Source: Verticillium longisporum (Eukaryota > Ascomycota > Sordariomycetes > Glomerellales > Plectosphaerellaceae). Taken from it: a DNA stretch of 64,000 nt. The position numbers and the translations under genes are program-made. The notes beneath the pieces are model-generated. The model was not told the origin of the DNA. It was given only the letters and a program-made list of their open reading frames with translations, and did not search any database. The stretch covers positions 2,232,001 to 2,296,000 of the forward strand of contig JAETXT010000004.1 in the NCBI GenBank assembly GCA_019188255.1, written 5' to 3'. This document shows, in pieces, positions 1 to 11,070 of the stretch (the stretch's first letter is position 1; each line of letters opens with the position of its first letter).

Positions 1-3000
1 CTGTTTCCCCCTTCAGTTCTATAAAATCTCCCTCGCCGCCCTCAAGGCTTCTTTCTCCCTTCACCAACAGGCCTGATGATCAGCCATTGCGATCGACACG
101 GCAGATTGACTGTGCCGCATACCGTGCCACAGATCGCAACTCGGCGGTCGGCTACATGGCCTTAAGCCTACCTCTGCAGGATGCCAAAGCTAAATCCAAC
201 AGCAAACAATCCTCATGAGTTGTCACCCAGGGATACAACGATCGCCGCAGCTTACGTCGTGGTCGTTGCACCCATGCCTAGCTGGAACCAAAACAACCCA
301 AGACCAACCATAGCCACAGGCCTCGTCTTCTTTCATTTCACACCTGTGCACTAGTTGCTTTGACGGCCTGGTGCCGCAGCCTGGTTCAAGCGTCTGGCTA
401 CTTGACGCGGCCCAGCGAGGCGGTGTGTCTGGATGAACCAGCTGTGGGTGGACATGTCAAGGTGACGTCGTCGTGTAAGGCAATATCCCATTCGACAAGC
501 CAAGCCACCCAAAACCCGATTGCTGGGCTTGGTTGTGACGTCAATACAAGACAGCGCTTGGTCTGATTGTGTTGGCGTGTCCAGTGCCTTTCCCAATCTC
601 CAGTCCCGACAACCATTTCCGATGAGCACCAGCGGGAGCTTTGACCGTCCATTGCCGGCGAATTCCATGTGATCTGCATCGGTATTTAGAGGGCCTGATC
701 ATCATTGCTAACAGTTGTTACTTCATCCTGCCACGAAGCCACAGGCATATTCTTTTCAGTCATTCTCTCATCTCAGCCAGAAGCATGGTAGACCAGAGCT
801 TGAAGCGGGGAAGCTGAGTGCCTCCCCCCATATGGAGAAAGGAGCGCCAAGTACCTAGTGTCACGTCAGCGCTTCGCAGGTCCTTAGACGTGCCCAGCCT
901 ACTGACCCTAGCTTCGCCTAGGCTCTCAAGCCCAGCGGCTTGCGTACGCTGCAAGGGACAGACATGTCTTCCTGTCTGTTGGACGACATCCAGCAACACG
1001 GTGGCCGGCTAGAGACCAGTCGTCTGCAAAGCGTCCATGGCCTCAGCCTAAAGGATCTTAGGCTCGTATTTCCTCTCGCTCTGGCCGAAATGACGATGCA
1101 TGGATGGTGCGAGATCATTACGGCCACGTGCGCGACTCGCGCCTTGCTGGACCGTACCTGACCATGTCACTCTGCTTTTGGTACTGCACGATCAACTGAC
1201 ACGGGTGGCCAGTCGTGGGATCTCGAGGAGCCGGCGGTGGCCAGGAGAGGTCACTAACCCCTGGGTGGGGTTGATGGCCACACTGGGAGATTTACCCCTC
1301 AGCCTGTCCAGGTTGAGTCCCAGGGTCCTTGCTTGGGCCGCCCGAAGTTGCCGACACCCGTGAAGAGCTTCAATATGCTAATATGCTCGCACAGATGAGG
1401 CATGCGTGGGGAGACCCTGAGGATGCCTTTTGGGACAGAACACGGGCTTGAGACCCGTCGTGACAGGCCGCGACGCCTGTGGAGAGGACGACAAAAGAGT
1501 CTTTGGCTTTGGATGGGGCACGACAGGGAAAACGCTGGCGGCTCGCCAGTGCCTGCATACCGAATCCAGCATACCTGTCCAATGCACAGCAAAACAAAGT
1601 TGATACGAGTGGGATCCCTGACTCTGCTGTTTCAGAACTACTTTGCCATGCAACTTTCGCTCGTCAAGCCGATCTGGGTACCAAGGCCAGTCAGGGCTGA
1701 CGGATGCGTCGGAAGAGCACAGCGATATGTGTGCGCCAGGAACGGCTGGTCGCAAGAGAGGACTGCGTGACCACTGCTTCACCGTCAAAAGCTCTGGGCC
1801 CATTACCGTGGTGTGGGAGGCTCATGAATGGGGTTAGAGGCCGAAGGCGCCTCAAGCGGCGGCAGCGGGAGGCCAATAGTCAATGTCACCCGCAAGGGCC
1901 CTGGTACTTGTTCTCGTCATTCAGCGCTGAAGTGTCGTTTTCGCGATGTCGGCACAGCTTGTCATGTTTGGATCCGTTGTGCGCAGCCTACCTGGCCTCG
2001 CTACGTTGTCGTATTCCCATGCTTGACACTGAGGCTTGGCGACCTCATACATTGAAAGAGAAATCAATTTGACCGGTGTCCAAGAACGCCCGAGGTGGCA
2101 CTCAAAACCTGGATCTGAACCTGCACAGCCTACTTGATGGGCGGTGGAATGTCTCGCTGGACAGTGTAATGGTGCTGAGCCGTCCGAGGTGGTTGGTATT
2201 CCATGGCGCCGGTGGGTGTTGGCATGTCCTTTGAGTGTTATTCCCCAGCCAGCTGAGGCCCCGTTCAGTCTGGCAGCAAGGCCACACGTCTGAGCCTTCT
2301 GCCCATTTACGCGGATGTCAACACGCAATACATGCTACGATAACGGAGGTTGCCAATGGGTGTTGAACACCGGAAACGATAAGATGAGTGAGGGCCTCGC
2401 CTGACCCTCTGCAAGCCCGTTCGGGCTGGTTCATATAGTGGCCCAGCGGGCACATTGACTGGCTTCCTTGAAAGTCGACGTATATAGCCTGATGGTCAGT
2501 ACCTCTCGGCGTGCTGAGGCATCCCTGTGACAGAGATCCGACAAGTCGACTCCAGGGGACGCTAATGCGCTGGCAATAGAGTTGCCAGTCAAGTCGTTGT
2601 TCAACCAGCCTCATTCATTTCGAGGCCTTGAAATCGACACGACGACGATTACCCATTTTACCCAGCCCCCCTCAAGGGCTTGCAGAAGCGGACTGCATGT
2701 CAGGTCCGAGCGAATCTAGCGAACCCGCCCGCCGATCACCGAAGAGGAAGCTCGGCCAGAGTTGAAGCGCACCAGAGTGGTGACTTATTGCAGACGGGCA
2801 GAGGTGTGGGAGATGGGATGAAATCCGCCGATGGCAATCGACAAGAGCAACATGAGGAAGATCGTCAGCGCCACTGATCAGCCATCCGATCAACCCGTCA
2901 CCGCATTTCGGGGTTTCGTCACGGCCAAAACACACGAACCGGATGCCAAGCATCGTTTGACCATCCCTCAGACTGGACTTTGTTCCCCAGGCGCCTCACT

Positions 3001-5463
3001 ACCTTGGCCTGACGCCAGACTCACGTACATCTACAGTGGGCCTTTCGGTCTGGCTGCCCTGGAGGACTCCAGCGGATCCCCATACCAAGTTTCTCGCCAA
3101 GGAAACCTTGACCTCCTTGCCAAAGTAGGTACATGGTACACCCCCCGGCAGCGCAGCACAAGCGCAGCAAACGAGTTCTGAACCATTCTAGACCGGGGTT
3201 GGTAGGCTATCGGCCGCCCGTAAACCGCATCGTCCGGTGGTTCCGTACGTCGCTCTCCTCTTCGGGTCCATCCACCATCCACCATCCCCATCCAGTTGCC
3301 ATCTCCACGGCCTGTCCGTCCGAGAAGTAGACGCGTGGGCGGCACGGTCGAGGCCACAGCAACAGTGGAAGAAACGGAGGCATAAAGACTGTGCAGGACG
3401 CCAGACGCCATCCAGCCACCGCTCTCTCACTTCGAAAGTGATGGCATGAGAGTGAAAAAAAACCACTACATGTACAGAAGCCAGGCACCTCAGACCGGAC
3501 CCTCGTTGGCCCTTTTTTCGTTTTTACTTGACCTTCCCACCTATGCTGGACGAAGCGACGCATGCGATATCCGCCCCCTCCCTTCCATCGCCCATCGACA
3601 AAAGTAGCCTGGTTAGTCTCGACCTGTTCTTGTCACCTGTTGCACTTCGGCCAGCAATACCAAGACCCCAAGACCAAGACCACTGGCATAACAAGCCTTA
3701 GCACAGCCCATTACGTCGTTCATTCTGGCCTGTGCTTCTCTGCCCATCAGCTTTTACTTTCGGTATCCAAGCTTTGGAGCTCGAGCTCTTGAGACAAGGA
3801 GTACTTACACCCAGCACTCCTCCATCCGCGCGTTTCCCTGACGTGGGTTGATACAGGCGAACGCTTCATCGACATTTCCCATTTCATGCCTGTTGTGTCT
3901 CTCGGCTCTTAAGCGCTCACATTTCGTTATTCTCTCGCCGCTTTTTTTTCTCTTCCCTGCCACACACGCTATTCATGACAACACTCTGCATTCCAGGTCG
4001 TTGTTTCTCGTCCTAGGAACCTTGTATGGTCGGTCAGACCTGGATCAACACACTGGGTTAAGCGCCTCCCTATTTCCACACATTCGTCGGGTCCCAAACG
4101 CAAAATCCCCCCTTCCTGGACAGCCTCGCAGCCGCAGCCGAAGCCGCATTCCGAACGGTCTTGTCCCCCCCCATTCACGACCGACGGGGGCCTCGCTCTC
4201 TTCTAAGTTTGCGTCTGCGACTACGATTTGTCGAGCCAGAACCCCCCCGGCCAGCGCGCGCGCCGTGGCCAGCTCGTGGCACGATGGGCCGCAATCGAGG
4301 TATGTTCTGTTTCTTGTTACTGTTTGTGCTGCCCTGGCTTGACCGAGGCGTTTTGTTTCTGCTTGGGCGAACGGCATTCCTCTGCGCTCGCTCCCCCGGT
4401 CTCTTCTCCCCAGTCTGTCCATCTCTTGTCCAGTGGCTCTCTCCGAATGGGTTGGGAGCCGACGTGCATCGTTCGACTAGTTCCAGCAGCCTGGGCATCA
4501 CAGATCACGATTGTCGGGTTGCGTGCAGGCGCTGGTGTCGATGAGCTTGCAGTGTCGTCACTGTCTTTCGGGCATGCACCTACCTACCTGCCTACCTTAT
4601 CTCACTTGTCTTGTCTCACCTTACTTGGTACACGGGACAGACACCCACCCGCCAAAGTACCTAGACTGCCCATGCCAGGCATCTACGAGGGAGGCGGCAG
4701 GCGCTCGACCCTGGAATACGGGAGGATCGCTGCCGCCCATCGCCAGGTGCCTTGCGTACTTCCTGCGGCTTGGCCGATGTGGTTCGAGGAACTGTGTACG
4801 ATGCGATGCGCTGGGAGATCGCCCCCGACCCCCTCCCCCTATCGAGGTCCTCTATCGATCCCTACCTACCTATCCAACCCCACCGGACCCCCTTGGCCCT
4901 GGCGGCTTTCAGTGGGCTTGCTGCGCTGAAAGGAGCACCGGATGTACCTGTCTTCTCTTGCCCCCCTGCCGCTGTCGGACACTGCGCAGGTGTTTACGCA
5001 AGCGCGACGGTGACACCTGCAACACGCAGCAGTTGCCTTCCCCCTTCCATCTCCCCTTCCATGTCGCTCTCCCACCAAGCCCCGCTCCACACCCAGCTTG
5101 CCCCTCCCACACGCTCTCGGCCAATTACTGGGCATGGATCCAAATGTCCTGCATCACTCGACCAAATTGCACGCTTTATGCTCGGCTTGCTTGGCCTGTC
5201 CGACGGCTTGGGCTGCTACCGCCTAGGTGCTTCTAGACTGAGGTACCTACCTACCTTAGGTACCTACCTGGGCAGGTAGGCAGTTGGCTCGACCTACTTG
5301 CTTTACATAGTACCTGGCCTTGCCTTGCCTTGTCTTGCCTTGCCTTGCCTTGCCGCGCACTCGTCACCTTTCCGCTTGGGAGTTCCTCGCCCTGGAGACA
5401 CAGACAAGCAAAGACAAGTGGACTGACTCCTCACGCGCTCTCGCTTCTTTAGTCCTCTCGTTC
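1..5463. other. Gene-free region, with long leader/promoter of the CAF120-like gene
   Basis: I recognise no protein-coding gene in these 5.4 kb. The open frames are short, overlap on both strands and have no family features. From about 3500 onward the + strand is rich in C/T tracts, as in promoters and 5' leaders of filamentous ascomycetes. One possible leader exon ends at a good donor (GTATGT at 4300) after a short ATG-started frame at 4284; an acceptor candidate lies at 4526-4528. Short TACCT/AGGTA runs occur around 4575-4600 and 5240-5280, and a CTTGC-type pentamer tandem at about 5318-5354. Bases 1-3500 may hold a non-coding transcript or the 3' end of a gene outside the window, but nothing supports either. 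Confidence 0.5.
5318..5354. repeat. CCTTG/CTTGC pentamer tandem repeat
   Basis: About seven near-perfect copies of a CCTTG pentamer, one with T in place of C, lie just over 100 bases upstream of the CAF120-like start codon. This is a simple-sequence tract in the presumed leader and probably length-variable between strains. Confidence 0.75.
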
Positions 5464-8400
5464 ATGTCCCAGTTTTCTGGACGGGACACAAAATCACCTT
5501 CGCCCAACTCGTCGCCCCCGCGCAACGACTCTCCCTTCTCCAACCCAGACGCCAACAACGGCAACACAAACTTCAACCCTAAAGGTGCCTTCACCGGCAA
5601 ACCAGGCGCACCGCCTCCCGTCACCATACCAGGCTCCGAGTCCGCACCCTACCCCCAGCCGAACCCTGCCTACGCCCAAAACTACAACCACCACCGCCCC
5701 GCAACGCCCACATCGCCTGCCCGCTCCGATTATGCATCATCGCCTGCCAACGCCTCACCCTTAAATACCGGAACCCCAGCACGCGGCCACAAGCGCAACA
5801 GTTCTCGCCCGCTGTCCATGGTCCAGACCTACCAACCGCCCTTCATGGATGTCAACGAAGACACCATCCCGGAGCTGCAGCCCATCTTCACCTTCCTCAA
5901 CAGCCACGCCAACAAGCTGTACCAGGAGGGCTACTTCCTGAAGCTCGATGACCAGAACACTCGTTCGTGCTCCCGTTCCGAGCGCCTGCTGCTGCCGCCT
6001 CTCCCTGCATCGTTTCTGACCTGATTTTCTTTCTCCGCTCTGTAGATGGCCGCCCAAACCCCGACCGAACGTGGACAGAATGCTTCGCCCAGCTTGTCGG
6101 CACCGTCCTGTCGCTGTGGGACGCTGCTGAGCTAGACGCTGCAGGCCAGGATGGCGAGGTCCTGCCCAAGTTCATCAACCTCACCGACGCTTCTATTAAG
6201 ATGGTACGTCATCGGGATGCACGGCCAACGCCCTCCAGCCGCACACTCCTGATTGGTACCTGGAAGTACTCCCAAGGCTGACTAGGCGCACAGATCGAGT
6301 CTCTTCCCACAAGGACGAGCGACGAGCAACCTTTGCAGAACATCCTCAGTATTTCCACTGCCGGCAGGAACCGGTACCTTCTCCACTTCAACTCACACCA
6401 CTCGCTGATTCAATGGACGGCCGGTATCCGCCTCGCCATGTTCGAGCACTCGACGCTGCAGGAGGCCTACACTGGTGCCCTCATTGCCGGCAAAGGCAAG
6501 ACGCACAACAACATCAACATTGTCATGGAACGATAGAAATTCAAGACGGAGGAATGGGTGCGAGTTCGTTTTGGCGCAGGCGTGCCCTGGAGACGTTGCT
6601 GGTGCGTCATCTCGCCGCCAGACGAGAAGGTGTACCAAAAGGCGCAGAAGGAGATGAAGAATAAGTCACCCTACGAGCGTTCCGGACCGCCCATCCTCAA
6701 GGGCGTCATCAAGTTCTATGGCACCAAGGTCGAGGGTATGAAGCAGAAGAAGGCCAAGCCGATTGCCTCCATCTCCGATTCATACTCTGCCTACGCCATC
6801 TATCCCCAGGCCAAGTCGCTCATTGATGCCTCGACGCTTCTGAAGATTGAGGGCAACATTACGATTCACTCCGACCCGCCCTCGTCTACCGAAGGTTTCG
6901 TCTTCATCATGCCCGAGGTGCATCCCATGGTCAGTGGCTTCGAGATGCTGCTTCGCTTCCTGTTCCCCACGTGGGATACATTCGCCCTCTACGGTCGTCC
7001 AGGCAGGCTGGTTGCTAGCGTGCTAGACCCCAGATCGCTCATGTTCGCCATGCCAAAGCACCGCCGATACGGCTATCTCGAGATCCTGGACGTCACCGGC
7101 CTCATTCTCAAGGATGGCAGCTCTGGATGGTCTGAGAGCCAGTGGCGCAAGCAGCTCAAGGAACTTACCGGAACACGCATGAACACGATTGAAGATACCC
7201 CGTCCCCTCGCGGCCACAGCCGTGCTGGCAGCCGAAGAAGCAACCGTCTGAGTGGGGTGTGCCTCAGCCGAGAGCCCGCGTTGGATTCGCGGATGACTCC
7301 GCCATCACGAACCGTGTCTCTCGATCTCTCTCTCTGACAGGGGCTCCTCGTACAGATTCCGCGCCTCCCCAGGTCAGCGGGCCTCACGCGCCAGATCCTT
7401 TCCGCCAGGAGCCTCAGGGTGGTCCTTACCAGGCACCGCCGCCTGCTTCCCGTGGCATCATGCAGGGCCGAACCGGCACCCAGGATGGACAGAGCTCGGA
7501 TGATGAGCAGTTTGCACGCAACATACCACCCGGAACTCTGGACGGGGTGAGAAACCTTCAGACCCCGGAGCCCGTCTCACGACCTCCTGCATTCAACCAC
7601 GGACCTCAATCCAGGCCTCTCAGCAAACCGTACCACTCACCGGAGCTTAGAAGGGCCAACAGCCGTCTCTCGAACACGACACTATCACAACTAGCCAAGG
7701 CCGGCGGCGTTTCAATCCCAACGGGCGGTCATCCTGGCCCGTACCCCGACCCCAGAAGCGGTGAGAACCACGCTGCTGCGGCGCAACCATCGGTACATCC
7801 TGACGCCAACATCATGGGAGCCTATGCTAACGACAGCGGGTCTCGCGAAGCTATGACATCGCCCAACAATTTTCAGCCTTCCCAGGGAGGTCTCCCTCCT
7901 CCAATCCCGCCCCTGAACCAGAAGAGATCCCGGTCTCCGATGGCGCAACAGCCTTTTGGTGGTCCTCCTCCGAGCCCCGGTCCTCGCAGCCCTCTGCCTC
8001 CCAACCCCCTTATGGTGGCCGAGGTGGCCCGGATCAGCAGAACCGCATGCCCCCGCCCATTCGCCCTCCCCAGGCTCCCTACAACAACTTCTCGCGACCC
8101 GACGGAGCGCGAAGCCCTACAGTTGGCGGGCCAGGTCACACGCAGAATCTCGACATCAGGGGTCTCGGCTATGGCCAGACCCCGCCTCTCACCCCAAACT
8201 CACCCCGAGTCCCGCCCCAGTATCAGGATCAGCGTCCCCGCACCCCCAACGACCAAGGCGGTCGAAGTCCTATGCCCAATGTGGAGAGATCCCCTCCGAT
8301 CCACCGCAAACCGATTGCCAACCGATCCGACAGTCTGCGGCAACAGGAGCACCCCAGCATGGTTCCGGGTGGCGCGTCCGGACCCATGATGCACATGGGC

Positions 8401-9687
8401 GGTCCTGGGCCTGCACAGCCTACGGAGTCTGGCCGAAAGCGAACCCCCCAGCCCGACCAGCAGCTTCAGCGGCAGTACAGTGAGCGCAGTGCAGCCAGCA
8501 GTCACTACGACGATGCCTCCGTCACGAGCCCCGATTACGCCAGCGGGCGCAAGTCCAGCGACACGCAGGCTTCTGTCGATCGTCCTCGTGCTGGTGTCCT
8601 TCGAACGACAGGCGGAGAGCCCCCCATGCCCGACATGCCTCACCCTCAAGGATTCGATATCCCTGACATCAACTTTGGGCCGACAATCAACTACGGCGCC
8701 AGCCCTCGCAAGAAGACCCCCACGCCCATCAACCCTGGAATGCAACGCCCATACTCGCCTGCTCTGCGATCTCCCGCTGTAGCGTCCCACGAGCATGGCG
8801 ATGCGCCCCCACCTCGCCAGGTTCCATGGCAGCCGAGCGTCAGTGGCAGTGCTGGTAATGGATCAGGCCTCAGCGCAGAGCAGTATGTTCAGCAGCGGGC
8901 TGCCCAGGCCGGGCATGTTCGGACGCCTTCCAACCCGGCACTGAACAGCATGCGTGCCAAGACGCCGTCTCCTTCGATGGGTCGTCGGTCGTCGCAAGAA
9001 CTGCTCAACCAACACCACAGGAACAACAGCTCGGGAGATCTCATGGCGCGACCCAGCTCTCGAGGCGCGAACCACGCTCTCGATGTGGGCAGTTCAGGTG
9101 AAATGGCGTCCCAGCTGTCTGCTCGGGACCAGGAGCAGGTGGCTCGCATGACAGGGGCACCATTGCTTGGCATGGGTGGTGGTAACAGACCGCAGCAGCA
9201 GCAGCAACAGGCTATCGGAGGCGGTTTGGTGGGTGCCATTGACGCCCGTGAACGCGAGAAGCAGCAGATGAAACAGGGCATGAACAACCATGCCGTCCAT
9301 CATGCCATGCAGCAGCAGCAGCGACAACAATACCAGCAGCAGCAGCAGCAGCAATTTCAACCGCAGATGCATCAGCCTATGTATGGTCAACAGGGCATGT
9401 ACCCGCCCCAGAACATGGGACGTGGTGGCAACTACGGACCACCCCGTCCACAGCAGGGTCCCGGACCCTACGGCGGACCTATGTCGCAGCAACAGGGTGG
9501 GGCCTACCGACCTGGTCCTGGGCCGGGGCCGGGGCCGATGCCTATGCGCCAGGGCCCGCCTCCTCCCGGCGACTTCATGCCGCCGCAGGGCCCGTACGCC
9601 GCTGGGGGTCGTCCTCAGTCGCCTGGTGGCCAGTATGGGCGCGGTCAGCAGGGAATGCGACCCCCGAACCAAGGCCACGCCCTCTGA
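5464..9687 (+). CDS. CAF120: CAF120/SKG3-like PH-domain protein (interrupted reading frame)
   Basis: Similar in layout to yeast Caf120/Skg3, accessory proteins linked to the CCR4-NOT deadenylase complex. Exons 5464-5962, 6046-6203 and 6294-9687; introns have GTTCGT and GTACGT donors and ...TAG/CAG acceptors. The corrected protein is about 1350 residues. A PH domain spans roughly residues 150-290, and a second conserved module roughly 301-505 includes the WVRVRFGAG and PWRRCWCV segments. The remainder is a long disordered Pro/Gln/Ser-rich tail with polyglutamine at about 9309-9357 and Gly-Pro repeats near the end. Three interruptions: an in-frame TAG at 6534-6536 between MER and KFKTEEW, and one-base losses near 7253 and in the C run at 8005-8009 (the frame continues perfectly if six C are read). 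Conservation on both sides argues for sequence errors, but a damaged allele cannot be excluded. The symbol is by family resemblance. Confidence 0.75.
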
Positions 9688-11070
9688 GGGTGTAGAGAGG
9701 CATCTGATCTGGGATGAATGAAAGAGAAGGCGAAGAGAGCGATATTTTCCTTGTATTCGATTGGCAGATAGGCGTTGGGGGCATGGCCGGCTTGGGGTTC
9801 GGCCTGGAAAGGCATCAACACATGAGGCACCATGCGCACCGGCACAGGATACACGCTTTGCGTATAGTAGTAGCCGGAATGTTTAAATAGCTTGACGAGT
9901 TGAATGACATGACATTTCGGTACTTGTTCTCGACGACGTTCATGAACCTCGTGACAAGGGCAACGGACGGGTGATCAACATGCAAAAGGATGGATAGACA
10001 ACCGGCCAAGGACGATTGCCATGGGAAGGCACACATCTGAATCAGCCCTGTCATCGTCACAGCCCTGAGGACAGGTCGACATGTCAACGAAGGGTCCCGA
10101 TCGGGGCTGCAGGTCCTGCGAGGTGGTGTCGTGAGGAGGCAGGTACATGCCCGTCCGAGAAGGGTGGGACGGACATTTGCAAGGACTTTGTTCAAGATAT
10201 AGATATAGGTACCTACAGGTAGGTGATTTCACAGAGTTGCCAAGCTTGGGAGGCTTTAGGGGTCATCATTGGGTTTGTCACTCTGGATACAGTGCCAAAT
10301 TCATCAGGCACTTGGCATCAGCTGGGGGGCTTCAGGTACTCTTCTCCAGGCCGGATACCTAGGTCATCAGGTAAAGTACTCGAGGTGCCCCCCTGTCCGC
10401 GTGCCCCCTGCCCCTCACTCAGGCGTCCACCCCCTGGACGTCAATTGCCACGCTCCCTCCCACCGAGGCGTGTGGCCCAGTCCCCTCGCGTGCGATCTCG
10501 AATTCAGAGACATCACTCACCCTCGACAGTTTTCTTTCCCAACGTCACGCACCCCTCTCTTCCATCACCGCCTGATGCCCACCGCCTGAACACAGTTTCG
10601 GACTCTGCACTCTGCGCTGGCTTCACTCTGCCTTTGGCCGTTCTGTACGAATAATCTATAGTCATCTGCTACACTCGCCTGCCTGGCCTGACATGACGTT
10701 CCCGCGAGCTTGAAAACCCCCCGTTGCTCGGTGACGACCAATACCCTTGTCGAACATTCTACCTACCCAGCCCGCACATTTGCACCGCCGACAACCTTGA
10801 CGACCCCGCCAGAAAGCCAGACGACGCGATACTCTCACGACCGCAACGATTGCATACGATTAACGAATATATACCCGAGTCCCACCTGGAGACGCACACA
10901 CCGTTTGCCTTCTTGCCATCTCAACCGTGACGAACTCCCTCTGCGCCAGGCTGCTCCCCGACGGCCCGAGCTTCTGAAGGCAGACAAGACAAGCAAGCCT
11001 GAGGCGCTCGTGGCCGCCTGTTGTTACAAAGGCCTGCCTTGACAGTCTCACATACACTGCCGTCGCCCCA
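9688..11070. other. Intergenic: CAF120-like 3' end and RAD53-like promoter
   Basis: No gene recognised. The first part is presumably 3' UTR. From about 10380 the sequence becomes C/T-rich, as expected for the promoter and leader of the following kinase gene. A TAGGTACCTACAGGTAGGT motif at about 10206-10224 belongs to the recurrent TACCT/AGGTA class in this window. Confidence 0.6.

Noticed and set aside
3848..4342. 164-codon plus-strand frame
   Set aside because: Made of C/T-rich leader sequence; no domain and no sign of selection.
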